DNA of 9,973 bases from Clostridiales bacterium UBA5888 (GCA_002431965.1 DJEW01000017.1:1-9973); one strand, 5' to 3'. Counted from the first letter of the stretch, positions 1-4,967 are shown. Notes: generated from the letters alone by a model not told the origin. Program-made: numbers and translations.

Positions 1-79
1 CACAAAATTTGGGGTTGACCCGCCTCCCGCTATGTATGGCTTTCTGAACACATGAGGATCCCCGAAGCTCCCCCACGCG

Positions 80-93
80 CGCGTATATACGCG
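80..93. repeat. 14-bp perfect palindrome CGCGTATATACGCG
   Basis: The palindrome has a TATA core and lies 5 bp from a tandem repeat (99-118). It sits within the TerS-like frame, so it could be plain coding sequence. A protein-binding site is possible if that frame is dead. Confidence 0.4.
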
Positions 94-98
94 GAACG

Positions 99-118
99 TC
101 AGGTTTTCTCAGGTTTTC
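99..118. repeat. Tandem repeat, two exact copies of TCAGGTTTTC
   Basis: Two identical 10-bp units are directly adjacent, one helical turn apart. On the minus strand they would code for part of the conserved NLRKPD segment of the TerS-like frame, so the repeat may be incidental. Confidence 0.5.
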
Positions 119-194
119 CGCTCCGACTCTTGGTACTGTGCGTCTGGAGCAGCCCGCCTCCGCCGCTGATTGCGCAAGCGTGAAATATAGCCTC

Positions 195-230
195 CAGAGC
201 GGGTCAATTCCCGCTCTGATTTTTTCTTTT
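195..230 (+). terminator. Hairpin with T-tract (intrinsic-terminator-like)
   Basis: A 9-bp perfect stem CAGAGCGGG / CCCGCTCTG encloses a 6-nt loop (TCAATT). It is followed on the + strand by ATTTTTTCTTTTTT, the form of a rho-independent terminator. No + strand gene is visible ahead of it, so it may stop antisense transcription coming from the left. On the minus strand the same hairpin abuts the GGAGG motif ahead of the TerS-like frame and could affect its translation. Both arms contain the element's dispersed 7-mer. Confidence 0.6.
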
Positions 231-254
231 TTAGGGACTCCGATTTCTCCGGAT

Positions 255-599
255 TTATCTTGCCTCTTTACAACGCTCGAAGCCGTTCAAAACACTGGGC
301 TTTTCCCGCTCGACCAGCTTCAAACTGTACGCGATTTCACGGATGAAATCTCCGTGCCACCGTTTGGCCGTTGCCGCGCTGACTCCGGATAGCTTCAGCG
401 CCGCGCCGGGGAGGTTATACCGTGTGTTTGCCCAATACATCAGCCGTATAAGCTCCAGGCGCTGTTTTGCATCGCGCTTTCCCTTTGTGGCCTGTATGGC
501 CTCTTCAACCGCGCGGCGCTCTGACACGCGCTGACAATTCGGATAGCGGTAAAGGATCAGTTTTATATAACCCCACCAATCATACCTCGGCTTGCTCAT
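255..599 (-). CDS. Phage-type small regulator (RinA/ArpU-like), 114 aa
   Basis: The N-terminus KPRYDWWGYIKLILYRYP and the C-terminal segment SGVSAATAKRWHGDFIREIA (residues 71-90) are the marks of a family I know from Bacillota prophages. Its members lie just before the terminase genes and are often annotated as hypothetical or as RinA/ArpU-like late transcription regulators. The segment around residues 65-90 reads as a helix-turn-helix. A ribosome binding site AGGAGG lies 7 nt before the ATG, and a copy of the dispersed 7-mer (623-629) lies just upstream. It follows the 70-aa gene in the leftward operon and precedes the TerS-like frame. Family membership is recalled from sequence pattern; the regulatory role is inference. 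Confidence 0.7.
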   Translation of the reverse strand: MSKPRYDWWGYIKLILYRYPNCQRVSERRAVEEAIQATKGKRDAKQRLELIRLMYWANTRYNLPGAALKLSGVSAATAKRWHGDFIREIAYSLKLVEREKPSVLNGFERCKEAR

Positions 600-666
600 A
601 GAATAACCTCCTGCATCAATGTCCCGCTCCGGGCAGACATCATAGCAGAGGGCATTTTACCCGGTC

Positions 667-879
667 TTATACCGTTGACTCGAAGCTGAATATTTTCAGC
701 GTCTCTTCCGGCTTGCCGTATACCGCACGGCGGCTGGTAAAGGAAACTTCGCTCGGAAGCCCGTCCTCACCCGGATTGAAAATGATATCCACATAATCTT
801 CCCCGCAGTTTATGATTCCCTTTGCCATCTGGTAAAAATCCGATGCTGAGAGCGTGAATTTTCTGATATTGACTTCCAT
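667..879 (-). CDS. Hypothetical protein, 70 aa
   Basis: I do not recognise this protein. It has a good ribosome binding site (GGAGGTTAATC before the ATG) and sits 20 nt downstream of the rep stop, on the same strand. The sequence is mixed and slightly acidic, with MEVNIRKFTLSASDFYQMAK at the N-terminus and alternating hydrophobic stretches that suggest a small alpha/beta fold. No signal peptide or membrane segment is visible. Position suggests an accessory protein of the replication/regulation operon. The 67 bp between it and the next gene hold only a copy of the dispersed 7-mer and that gene's ribosome binding site. Confidence 0.7.
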   Translation of the reverse strand: MEVNIRKFTLSASDFYQMAKGIINCGEDYVDIIFNPGEDGLPSEVSFTSRRAVYGKPEETLKIFSFESTV

Positions 880-899
880 GATTAACCTCCAAAATCTTG

Positions 900-1766
900 T
901 TATGTGGCCGTCTGTGGCCTCTCTGATCGTGTCTGTCTGCCGCGGTGCGGCGTGGTATCTCCCGCTCCGAGCGGGTATGTATGGCTGCTGTCGGCCTTTG
1001 AGCCGGGGTCAAAATACCGCACGTACTGAGACGCGCCCCGCGTATAAGGCGCTCTGTAAAGCAGCGTGCAGCCGCGGGGAACACGCATTTCTGACTCGGC
1101 ATATCTGACGATCTCCACCGGCGCAGATACAGCAGGAGGCGTCAGATTGCGCGAGAGCGTGTATCTTTTGGCGTTCGGGATATAGCGCACCTGACGGATA
1201 AGGTATTGCGCAAGCGCTGTGAAATCGCCGTTTACATGGTACAGCTCCTCTTCCATGACAAAGCCCATCCGTGCCCACTTTGCCATACAAGCCTTGAGTG
1301 CAGCGCGGTTAATGATCACATGATGATGCAGTCGCACCGGCTTTCCCGTGTCTCCGTCCATGTCGGACGTGATCCCGATATAGCGAAGCTCGACAGCTCC
1401 GATGTCATATCGAACGCGGCGGACGAAGTTTTCAAGCTCTTTCTGTGCGGCCATAAAAAGCGCGTCTGCCTCGCTCTGGATACCGGCAGCCATGAGCTGC
1501 GCCGCTCTCGCTTGCAAGCGCTCATACCCCCGCTCCGAATAGGTGAGGAGTAAATGCACATCTTCGTCAGCGGAGAAATTGTTGTTCAGCCACCGGGCGA
1601 GCTTCCGCTCTGCATTGTCAGCTGCGCGGGAGGCGCGGGCGATCTCCTTCTTGCGCTCCCTCTTCGTTGTCCCTGCCGGAACGCGGGCGGGGAATTTGGT
1701 TTTCTCGACTATTCCGTTTTTGCAGATATATTTTCGGGTCAGCCATATCACCGCCGTACTGCTCAT
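900..1766 (-). CDS. Rolling-circle replication initiator (HUH endonuclease), 288 aa
   Basis: This protein should nick one strand of the excised circular element and start rolling-circle replication. The three motifs of HUH Rep proteins are in order: LLLTY (residues 72-76, motif 1), LHHHVIIN (146-153, metal-binding His-x-His), and QYLIRQ (187-192), whose Tyr188 is the likely nicking residue. KRYTLSRNL (200-208) follows, as in the Rep family of Bacillota elements related to gokushovirus replication proteins (REP_ORF2-G2P type). The N-terminus (WLTRKYICKNGIVEKTKF) also fits that family. The start is supported by AAGGAG 7 nt upstream, a site that overlaps a copy of the dispersed 7-mer (1770-1776). 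The 117 bp between this gene and the one upstream hold a large hairpin, a candidate origin or attenuator. The C-terminal 60 residues are basic, polar and probably disordered. Confidence 0.85.
   Translation of the reverse strand: MSSTAVIWLTRKYICKNGIVEKTKFPARVPAGTTKRERKKEIARASRAADNAERKLARWLNNNFSADEDVHLLLTYSERGYERLQARAAQLMAAGIQSEADALFMAAQKELENFVRRVRYDIGAVELRYIGITSDMDGDTGKPVRLHHHVIINRAALKACMAKWARMGFVMEEELYHVNGDFTALAQYLIRQVRYIPNAKRYTLSRNLTPPAVSAPVEIVRYAESEMRVPRGCTLLYRAPYTRGASQYVRYFDPGSKADSSHTYPLGAGDTTPHRGRQTRSERPQTAT
961..975. repeat. Inverted repeat CCCGCTC-C-GAGCGGG
   Basis: Two copies of the dispersed 7-mer face each other with one base between them, forming a perfect 15-bp near-palindrome in the 3' part of rep. 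The single-base spacer makes a tight RNA hairpin unlikely. A protein dimer site or a cruciform seed is more plausible. Confidence 0.6.
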
Positions 1767-1842
1767 GCTCCCGCTCCTTTTCTGGTTTCGTCCTAAACCG
1801 TGCCGTTATCGAGATAGGAAGAAGCGCCGCCGCGCCGAGGCG

Positions 1843-1878
1843 AAATCCCGCTCCCTCGTGATCAAGGGAGCAGGATTT
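1843..1878. other. Long hairpin in the gap upstream of rep
   Basis: Arms 1843-1856 and 1865-1878 pair over 14 positions with one mismatch (C/A on the + strand, U-G wobble in a leftward transcript) around an 8-nt loop. It fills part of the 117-bp gap between the winged-helix gene and rep. In a leftward transcript no T-tract follows, so it may be an attenuator or a secondary structure of a replication origin. In the + direction TTTTC follows. One arm contains the dispersed 7-mer. A smaller GC-rich hairpin is possible at about 1823-1842. Confidence 0.55.
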
Positions 1879-1883
1879 TCAAA

Positions 1884-2318
1884 TCAGAAGCTGTCTATTC
1901 GCTGCTGGCCGGTCATTTTATCCAGCACATTCCCCAGCGCCGTAGCCGTGGCCGTGATCTCATGCAGACGGCCTTTGAGCGAACGCAGATACTCTTCAAG
2001 CTGGTTTGCGTCCTCGGCAATGTAATAGCCCGGTGTTTCTCCGGTCGACGCGCAGATCGGGACACCTGCGCAGCGCAGCTTCTGGATTCTCTTCGCGATT
2101 TCCCGCGGCGTAGAATCGAGCATTTTTGCCAGAACCGCCCCGGTGACGGGGCTGTCGGGGCCGAGCGGGATATAATCCCTAAGCTCCCCTTGCTCTGACA
2201 TTGAGCTTGTGATATACTGATCAGCGGGAATTGCGATTTCTTCAAAGGGGTTTCGCGTTTCTCTGTCCCGCTCCGGTGTTGCCGCACCTGAGCGGGCTTT
2301 TTCTTTGTCGAGGCTCAT
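1884..2318 (-). CDS. Winged-helix-like phage/element protein, 144 aa
   Basis: Residues about 48-100 (from DYIPLGPDSPVTGAVLAKML to GYYIAED) read as a winged helix: an opening proline-rich turn, a helix ending in AKML, a recognition helix TPREIAKRIQKLRCAG and a wing ending in GYYI. Proteins of this shape are frequent in Bacillota phages and integrative elements and are normally annotated as hypothetical or HTH proteins. A helical tail follows (residues 103-135). The ATG overlaps the stop of the gene upstream by 4 bp (ATGA) and has GGAGG 7 nt ahead, so the two are translationally coupled. Codons 9-18 of this gene form a hairpin (2267-2296) made of two facing 7-mer copies, which could influence expression. 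The specific role is unknown. Confidence 0.75.
   Translation of the reverse strand: MSLDKEKARSGAATPERDRETRNPFEEIAIPADQYITSSMSEQGELRDYIPLGPDSPVTGAVLAKMLDSTPREIAKRIQKLRCAGVPICASTGETPGYYIAEDANQLEEYLRSLKGRLHEITATATALGNVLDKMTGQQRIDSF
2267..2296. other. Hairpin of two facing 7-mer copies near the start of the 144-aa gene
   Basis: CCCGCTC (2267-2273) and GAGCGGG (2290-2296) form the outer stem. After one mismatch, GGTG (2275-2278) pairs with CACC (2285-2288), leaving a 6-nt loop. In the + direction CTTTTTC follows, so it resembles a terminator for antisense transcripts. In the leftward mRNA it starts about 20 nt after the ATG. Confidence 0.5.
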
Positions 2319-2542
2319 TGCATCGCCTCCAGATGATCCGGTGTCGGAAACGGCACGATATTTGAGCCGTTCAGGAAGCTTTCCAGCACTTCAAGATTGA
2401 CGAGGTACTTACCGCCGACACGCACCGCGGGGAGCTGCCCTGTCGTCACCAGACGCCGCAGCGCGGTCTTTGTGAGCGCCGTTTCTGGGTCCCGCTCCAT
2501 GATCCATGCGTGCGCTTGGTCTAATGTCCTCATGCGCGGCAT
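2315..2542 (-). CDS. Excisionase-like HTH protein (HTH_17/MerR type), 75 aa
   Basis: The core ALTKTALRRLVTTGQLPAVR, then VGGKYLVNLEVLESFL (residues 22-57), is the winged HTH of the excisionase family. A helix pair is followed by the basic turn and the K-Y-L-V-N-L wing typical of Bacillota elements. Such proteins bend DNA at attachment sites to favour excision, or act as regulators. It starts 1 nt after the stop of the 56-aa gene, with an AGGGGG site upstream, and overlaps the next gene by ATGA. Placement just downstream of the switch promoter and opposite the integrase fits an Xis expressed when the element leaves. Whether it controls excision or transcription cannot be told from sequence. 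Confidence 0.8.
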   Translation of the reverse strand: MPRMRTLDQAHAWIMERDPETALTKTALRRLVTTGQLPAVRVGGKYLVNLEVLESFLNGSNIVPFPTPDHLEAMQ

Positions 2543-2543
2543 A

Positions 2544-2714
2544 TCAAGACACCCCCTCGGCGGGCTGCTTTTCAGCCTCCGCCATTTTGGTGGCCTGACG
2601 CTCCCAATATCTCTTCTGTGCGGCCTTTACTTTCTCCGGGTTTTCCGCGTTCCACTTCCGTTTATACGCACGCCTCGCCTGTATTGCCGCTGCACTCATT
2701 GTTTCCACATCCAT
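2544..2714 (-). CDS. Small basic phage/element protein, 56 aa
   Basis: This is the first gene of the leftward operon. The product begins MDVETMSAAAIQARRAYKRK and continues WNAENPEKVKAAQKRYWERQ. The pattern Y-K-R-K-W-N-A-x-N-P-E-K-V-K-A-A-Q-x-R-Y-W is a recurrent small ORF in Bacillota phages and integrative elements. I know no defined function for it. The protein is highly charged, basic in the centre and probably a helix, so it may bind nucleic acid. An AAAGGAG ribosome binding site lies 7 nt before the ATG, and a promoter lies about 50 nt upstream. The gene ends 1 nt before the next start. Confidence 0.75.
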   Translation of the reverse strand: MDVETMSAAAIQARRAYKRKWNAENPEKVKAAQKRYWERQATKMAEAEKQPAEGVS

Positions 2715-2740
2715 AATCGGACTCCTTTCTATTCTTTTTC

Positions 2741-2769
2741 TTGACTATATTCATAGCCTTTGCTATTAT
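2741..2769 (+). promoter_or_regulatory. Sigma-A-type promoter towards the repressor and integrase
   Basis: TTGACT (2741-2746), a 17-bp spacer and TATTAT (2764-2769) with a TG upstream of the -10 box. Start of transcription is expected near 2776, giving a leader of about 125 nt before the repressor ATG. Its -10 box overlaps that of the opposite promoter. Confidence 0.65.
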
Positions 2770-2796
2770 ATTATCGTCTTATATCAATATTTTCAA
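2768..2796 (-). promoter_or_regulatory. Sigma-A-type promoter of the leftward xis-rep operon
   Basis: On the minus strand TTGAAA (2796-2791), a 17-bp spacer and TAATAT (2773-2768). Start is expected near 2761, about 47 nt before the 56-aa gene. The -35 box lies inside the inverted repeat 2782-2802, so repressor bound there would block it. The -10 box overlaps the opposite promoter's by two bases. Confidence 0.7.
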
Positions 2797-2802
2797 TTGA
2801 TA
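2782..2802. promoter_or_regulatory. Candidate operator TATCAAT-N7-ATTGATA
   Basis: This is a perfect 7-7-7 inverted repeat, the size of a phage-repressor operator. It covers the -35 box of the leftward promoter and lies just downstream of the rightward start. A further ATTGATA half-site is inside the repressor gene (2911-2917). A second, looser inverted repeat AATTAAC / GTTAATT is at 2802-2826. The likely ligand is the adjacent HTH repressor. Confidence 0.55.
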
Positions 2803-2859
2803 ATTAACTTTTTTTATTTGTTAATTGTGTTTTTCATGTCGGCAAAACTGCTCAGAAAT

Positions 2860-2885
2860 CGGACATGATTGGACAACATCGGACA
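2860..2885. repeat. Three GGACA repeats at exact 10-bp spacing
   Basis: GGACA starts at 2861, 2871 and 2881, each preceded by C or T. GGCAA at 2841 falls on the same 10-bp grid. One-turn spacing places all copies on one face of the helix, as in iterated protein-binding sites. They lie in the leader of the repressor gene, upstream of the leftward promoter. Confidence 0.5.
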
Positions 2886-2901
2886 GCTGAAAGGAATTCC
2901 C

Positions 2902-3462
2902 ATGCAACAAATTGATAAAACCCAAGTCAATCGTGTAAAACAGCTTATCAACACATACAACGAAGGCAAGCCGAAAAATGAACACTTAACGCAAAAAAAG
3001 CTCGCAGTTATCATCGACAGAACTCCGGAATCATTCAATCGCTCTCTAAAGCAAAACAATTTATCCAAAGCAAGTGCCGAAGCAATAGCCGAATTCTTTC
3101 ATGTACGATTTCAATGGGTACTCGGATATGACGACTTCAAAACAGAGTCTGAATGTGTCATATCAGAAATAAATATTGCACGGTCTCGAATAGATGCCGT
3201 AAAAGTTTTGGCTTACATTGCAGGGTATGATGTCGTCCTGTTTTCCGATTGCAAGTATAATGACACACATACTATCGAAGAAACTGTTCAAGCTGTAAAA
3301 GAAGGTTATAAAATTTTAGATACAGCGAACGGGAATCTTCTGGCATATTGCGCTCCTGAGCGGTTTAATTTGATTTGTCAAGACATTTTAGAACTCACCG
3401 AGCAACGAATCAGAAGCTATATAAGGGAGGTAACACCTGATGGCGAACATAAAGAGTATTGA
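2902..3462 (+). CDS. HTH-type repressor of the element (XRE-like), 186 aa
   Basis: Residues about 10-70 form a Cro/CI-type helix-turn-helix: the segment LTQKKLAVIIDRTPESFNRS followed by a helix with ASAEAIAEFF and then RFQWVLGYDD, the usual end of phage repressor DNA-binding domains. The C-terminal 110 residues are not recognised. They lack the Ser-Lys S24/LexA peptidase motifs, so RecA-driven self-cleavage is unlikely. The ATG at 2902 is preferred because AAAGGA lies about 6 nt ahead; a TTG at 2869 is possible. It overlaps the integrase start by 23 bp on the same strand. The gene is clearly AT-richer than its neighbours (roughly 40-47% GC in lines I counted) and contains no copy of the dispersed 7-mer, so the module may have been exchanged separately. 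Confidence 0.8.
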   Translation: MQQIDKTQVNRVKQLINTYNEGKPKNEHLTQKKLAVIIDRTPESFNRSLKQNNLSKASAEAIAEFFHVRFQWVLGYDDFKTESECVISEINIARSRIDAVKVLAYIAGYDVVLFSDCKYNDTHTIEETVQAVKEGYKILDTANGNLLAYCAPERFNLICQDILELTEQRIRSYIREVTPDGEHKEY

Positions 3463-4825
3463 CGGCAAGACCGGCCCGGCCTTCAAGCTCACAGTCACCA
3501 AAGGCCGCGATCTGGACGGAAAGCAGATACGCCATTACCGGACATGGATTCCCGCTCCCGGCATGACTGAAAGGCAGATGGAGAAAGCCGCCCTGCGCGC
3601 CGCTATGGACTTCGAGCGCGAGATTGAACTGGGCTATCAAGCTGACAGTCGGCAAAGCTTCGCCGAATATGCCGAGTACGTGCTTGACCTGAAGGAGCGG
3701 AGCGGGTGCAAGACGCGCACAGTGCTTTCATACCGGGAGCTGCTGCGCCGCATAAACCCGGTGATCGGACACATGAAGCTTGCGGACATCCGCCCGCTGC
3801 ACCTAAACCGCTTTTATAAGTCTCTGGCAGCCGAGGGAGTGCGAAGAGCGGGCACGAAAGCCCGCCTGACCGGAGACATGGCCATCGTGCTGAAGGAGCG
3901 CAGAATGACCCACAAGGACGCAGCAGAGGCTGCGGGCATATCCCCGGCAACTGTGGACGCCATCTGTCTCGGACGCATGGTATCAAAGGAGTCGGCAGAA
4001 AAGCTATGTACCGGCCTGAAGCTCCCGCTCTCAAAGTATTTCGTAATGGAGCAGGACACGCGCCCGCTCTCAGGCAAAACAATACTGGAGTATCACCGCT
4101 GCATACACGCTATACTTGCTCAGGCGGAGCGGGAAATGCTTGTATCTTACAATGCGGCTGCAAAGGCGACACCGCCGAAGCCCGAACGCCGGGAGGTAAA
4201 CTATTTCCAGCCTGAAGAGCTGCCGCGCATACTCGACGCGCTGGACGAAGAGCCTATCAAATGGCGCACGCTTGTGAATCTCCTCATTGTCACCGGCTGC
4301 CGCCGCGGGGAAATAGCCGCGCTCAAGTGGGCAAAGGTCGATTTCAAAAACAGCAAGATCACCGTAGACTCGACGCTGATATACACCCCTCAGACCGGCA
4401 TACAGGAAAACGCCACCAAGACGCGGGACGTCCGTTATCTGAAGCTGCCCTCCGAGACTATGGCGCTGCTGAGGAGCTACCGGCAATGGTGGGTAGAGCT
4501 GCGCTTCAAGAACGGCGACCAATGGGCAGGGACTGATTACCTGTTTGTTCAGAACGACGGCAAGCCCATGAACCCGGACACGATCTCCGCTTGGGTCTCC
4601 GACTTCTCTGCACGCCGCGGGCTGCCGCACATCAACCCACACGCTTTCAGGCACACCGTGGCCTCCGTGCTTATCAACAACGGGCAGGACATCGTTACCG
4701 TCTCCCGGAGACTCGGCCACTCCCGCACATCTACCACGCTCGACATATACTCTCACCTTATCGCCGAGGCCGACGCCGACGCCAGCGAGTGCATAGCAAA
4801 CTCACTTCTCCGCCGACAGGCGTAA
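3440..4825 (+). CDS. Tyrosine site-specific integrase with an internal HTH domain, 461 aa
   Basis: It recombines the element with its tRNA target. An N-terminal arm-binding region (residues about 1-65) is followed by a SAM-like core-binding domain (about 72-135 and 212-240) and the catalytic domain (255-461). Catalytic residues are visible: Arg288 in TGCRRGE, Lys327, His401 and Arg404 in HAFRH, His427 in LGHS and Tyr437 in DIYSH. Residues about 143-205 form an XRE-like HTH insert (MTHKDAAEAAGISPATVDAI), splitting the core-binding domain. I recall such inserts in related clostridial integrases. GGGAGG lies 10 nt before the ATG, which overlaps the repressor by 23 bp, so both are probably one transcript. 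The stop is 176 bp from the tRNA 3' end. Seven copies of the dispersed 7-mer lie in or directly after it, with none in most of the catalytic half. Confidence 0.95.
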   Translation: MANIKSIDGKTGPAFKLTVTKGRDLDGKQIRHYRTWIPAPGMTERQMEKAALRAAMDFEREIELGYQADSRQSFAEYAEYVLDLKERSGCKTRTVLSYRELLRRINPVIGHMKLADIRPLHLNRFYKSLAAEGVRRAGTKARLTGDMAIVLKERRMTHKDAAEAAGISPATVDAICLGRMVSKESAEKLCTGLKLPLSKYFVMEQDTRPLSGKTILEYHRCIHAILAQAEREMLVSYNAAAKATPPKPERREVNYFQPEELPRILDALDEEPIKWRTLVNLLIVTGCRRGEIAALKWAKVDFKNSKITVDSTLIYTPQTGIQENATKTRDVRYLKLPSETMALLRSYRQWWVELRFKNGDQWAGTDYLFVQNDGKPMNPDTISAWVSDFSARRGLPHINPHAFRHTVASVLINNGQDIVTVSRRLGHSRTSTTLDIYSHLIAEADADASECIANSLLRRQA

Positions 4826-4867
4826 GAGCGGGCGGCCTCCAGCATACAGGATCGGCAGAAAAGTAAA

Positions 4868-4905
4868 AACGGCTGCGCTCCTTTTCCGGAGTGCAGCCGT
4901 TTTTT
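4868..4905 (+). terminator. Rho-independent terminator of the integrase transcript
   Basis: A 14-bp stem (4868-4881 with 4888-4901, one G-U pair) and a 6-nt loop TTTTCC are followed by TTTTTT. A run of A on the left side would let it work in both directions. Confidence 0.85.
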
Positions 4906-4911
4906 CGGGCT

Positions 4912-4933
4912 TGTGCGCTAAATGTGCGCCAAA
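4912..4933. promoter_or_regulatory. Tandem 11-bp repeat, candidate integrase arm-type sites
   Basis: TGTGCGCTAAA (4912-4922) and TGTGCGCCAAA (4923-4933) are adjacent direct repeats differing by one base, about 70-90 bp from the tRNA 3' end. Direct repeats at this distance from the crossover site are what the N-terminal domain of a lambda-type integrase binds. Confidence 0.55.
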
Positions 4934-4967
4934 TCGTGATTTTTGAGGAATGGCTATAAAAAGCCGT

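Larger units (their letters stand above)
2..181 (-). pseudogene. Terminase small subunit (TerS)-like frame, no normal start codon, runs off the window
   Basis: An open minus-strand frame contains AAEAGCSRRTVPRVGAENL followed by RKPDVPRIYARV. This resembles the N-terminal DNA-binding region of phage terminase small subunits (pattern AAxxAGYSxxTAxxxGxENLxKPxI). TerS recognises packaging sites for the large terminase subunit. A GGAGG motif (191-195) lies 9 nt ahead of an ACG codon (179-181), where ATG would be expected, and no ATG, GTG or TTG occurs in frame upstream to the stop at 287-289. The start may be lost, non-canonical or misread by me. After about residue 35 the similarity fades, so a second lesion is possible. 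The place, after a phage-type regulator, fits a terS gene. Confidence 0.4.
197..4832. repeat. Dispersed 7-mer CCCGCTC / GAGCGGG, 20 copies
   Basis: CCCGCTC on the + strand starts at 210, 305, 623, 961, 1529, 1770, 1847, 2267, 2491, 3551, 4024 and 4063. Its complement GAGCGGG starts at 197, 969, 2163, 2290, 3700, 3846, 4127 and 4826. About one copy would be expected by chance in this length. In coding DNA it is read in all three frames: Glu-Arg at 4127, Arg-Ala-Gly at 3846, Ser-Gly at 3700. It also lies between genes and over the rep ribosome binding site. Many copies extend to TCCCGCTCC. The host half has only two, at 6854 and 8049. Its function is unknown. Confidence 0.85.

Noticed and set aside
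47..66. Sequence resembling the MS2 coat-protein hairpin (ACATGAGGATC)
   Set aside because: Only the left half matches. The right arm needed to form the hairpin is missing.
1..254. Second copy of the tRNA-Arg 3' end (other attachment site) within the window
   Set aside because: I looked for the T-arm and acceptor sequence of 5002-5030 in the left part and found no match, so the far end of the element is outside the window.
138..392. Plus-strand open frame (84 codons) at the left edge
   Set aside because: It crosses a strong hairpin with T-tract and runs opposite the recognised 114-aa phage-type regulator. No ribosome binding site.
31..985. Shared TATGTATGGCT at 31 and 976
   Set aside because: An isolated 11-bp match with no extended similarity. 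Could be chance and shows no further structure.
1543..2025. Plus-strand open frame (160 codons)
   Set aside because: It runs opposite the N-terminus of Rep and the end of the 144-aa gene, both with good start signals. The product is low-complexity.
4070..4756. Long minus-strand open frame (228 codons) opposite the integrase
   Set aside because: It lies entirely within the integrase gene, which has all catalytic residues. It has no ribosome binding site or recognisable domain and reflects GC-rich codon use.
197..4832. CRISPR array as an explanation of the repeated 7-mer
   Set aside because: The copies are only 7-9 bp, irregularly spaced and on both strands, mostly within genes. No repeat-spacer periodicity exists.
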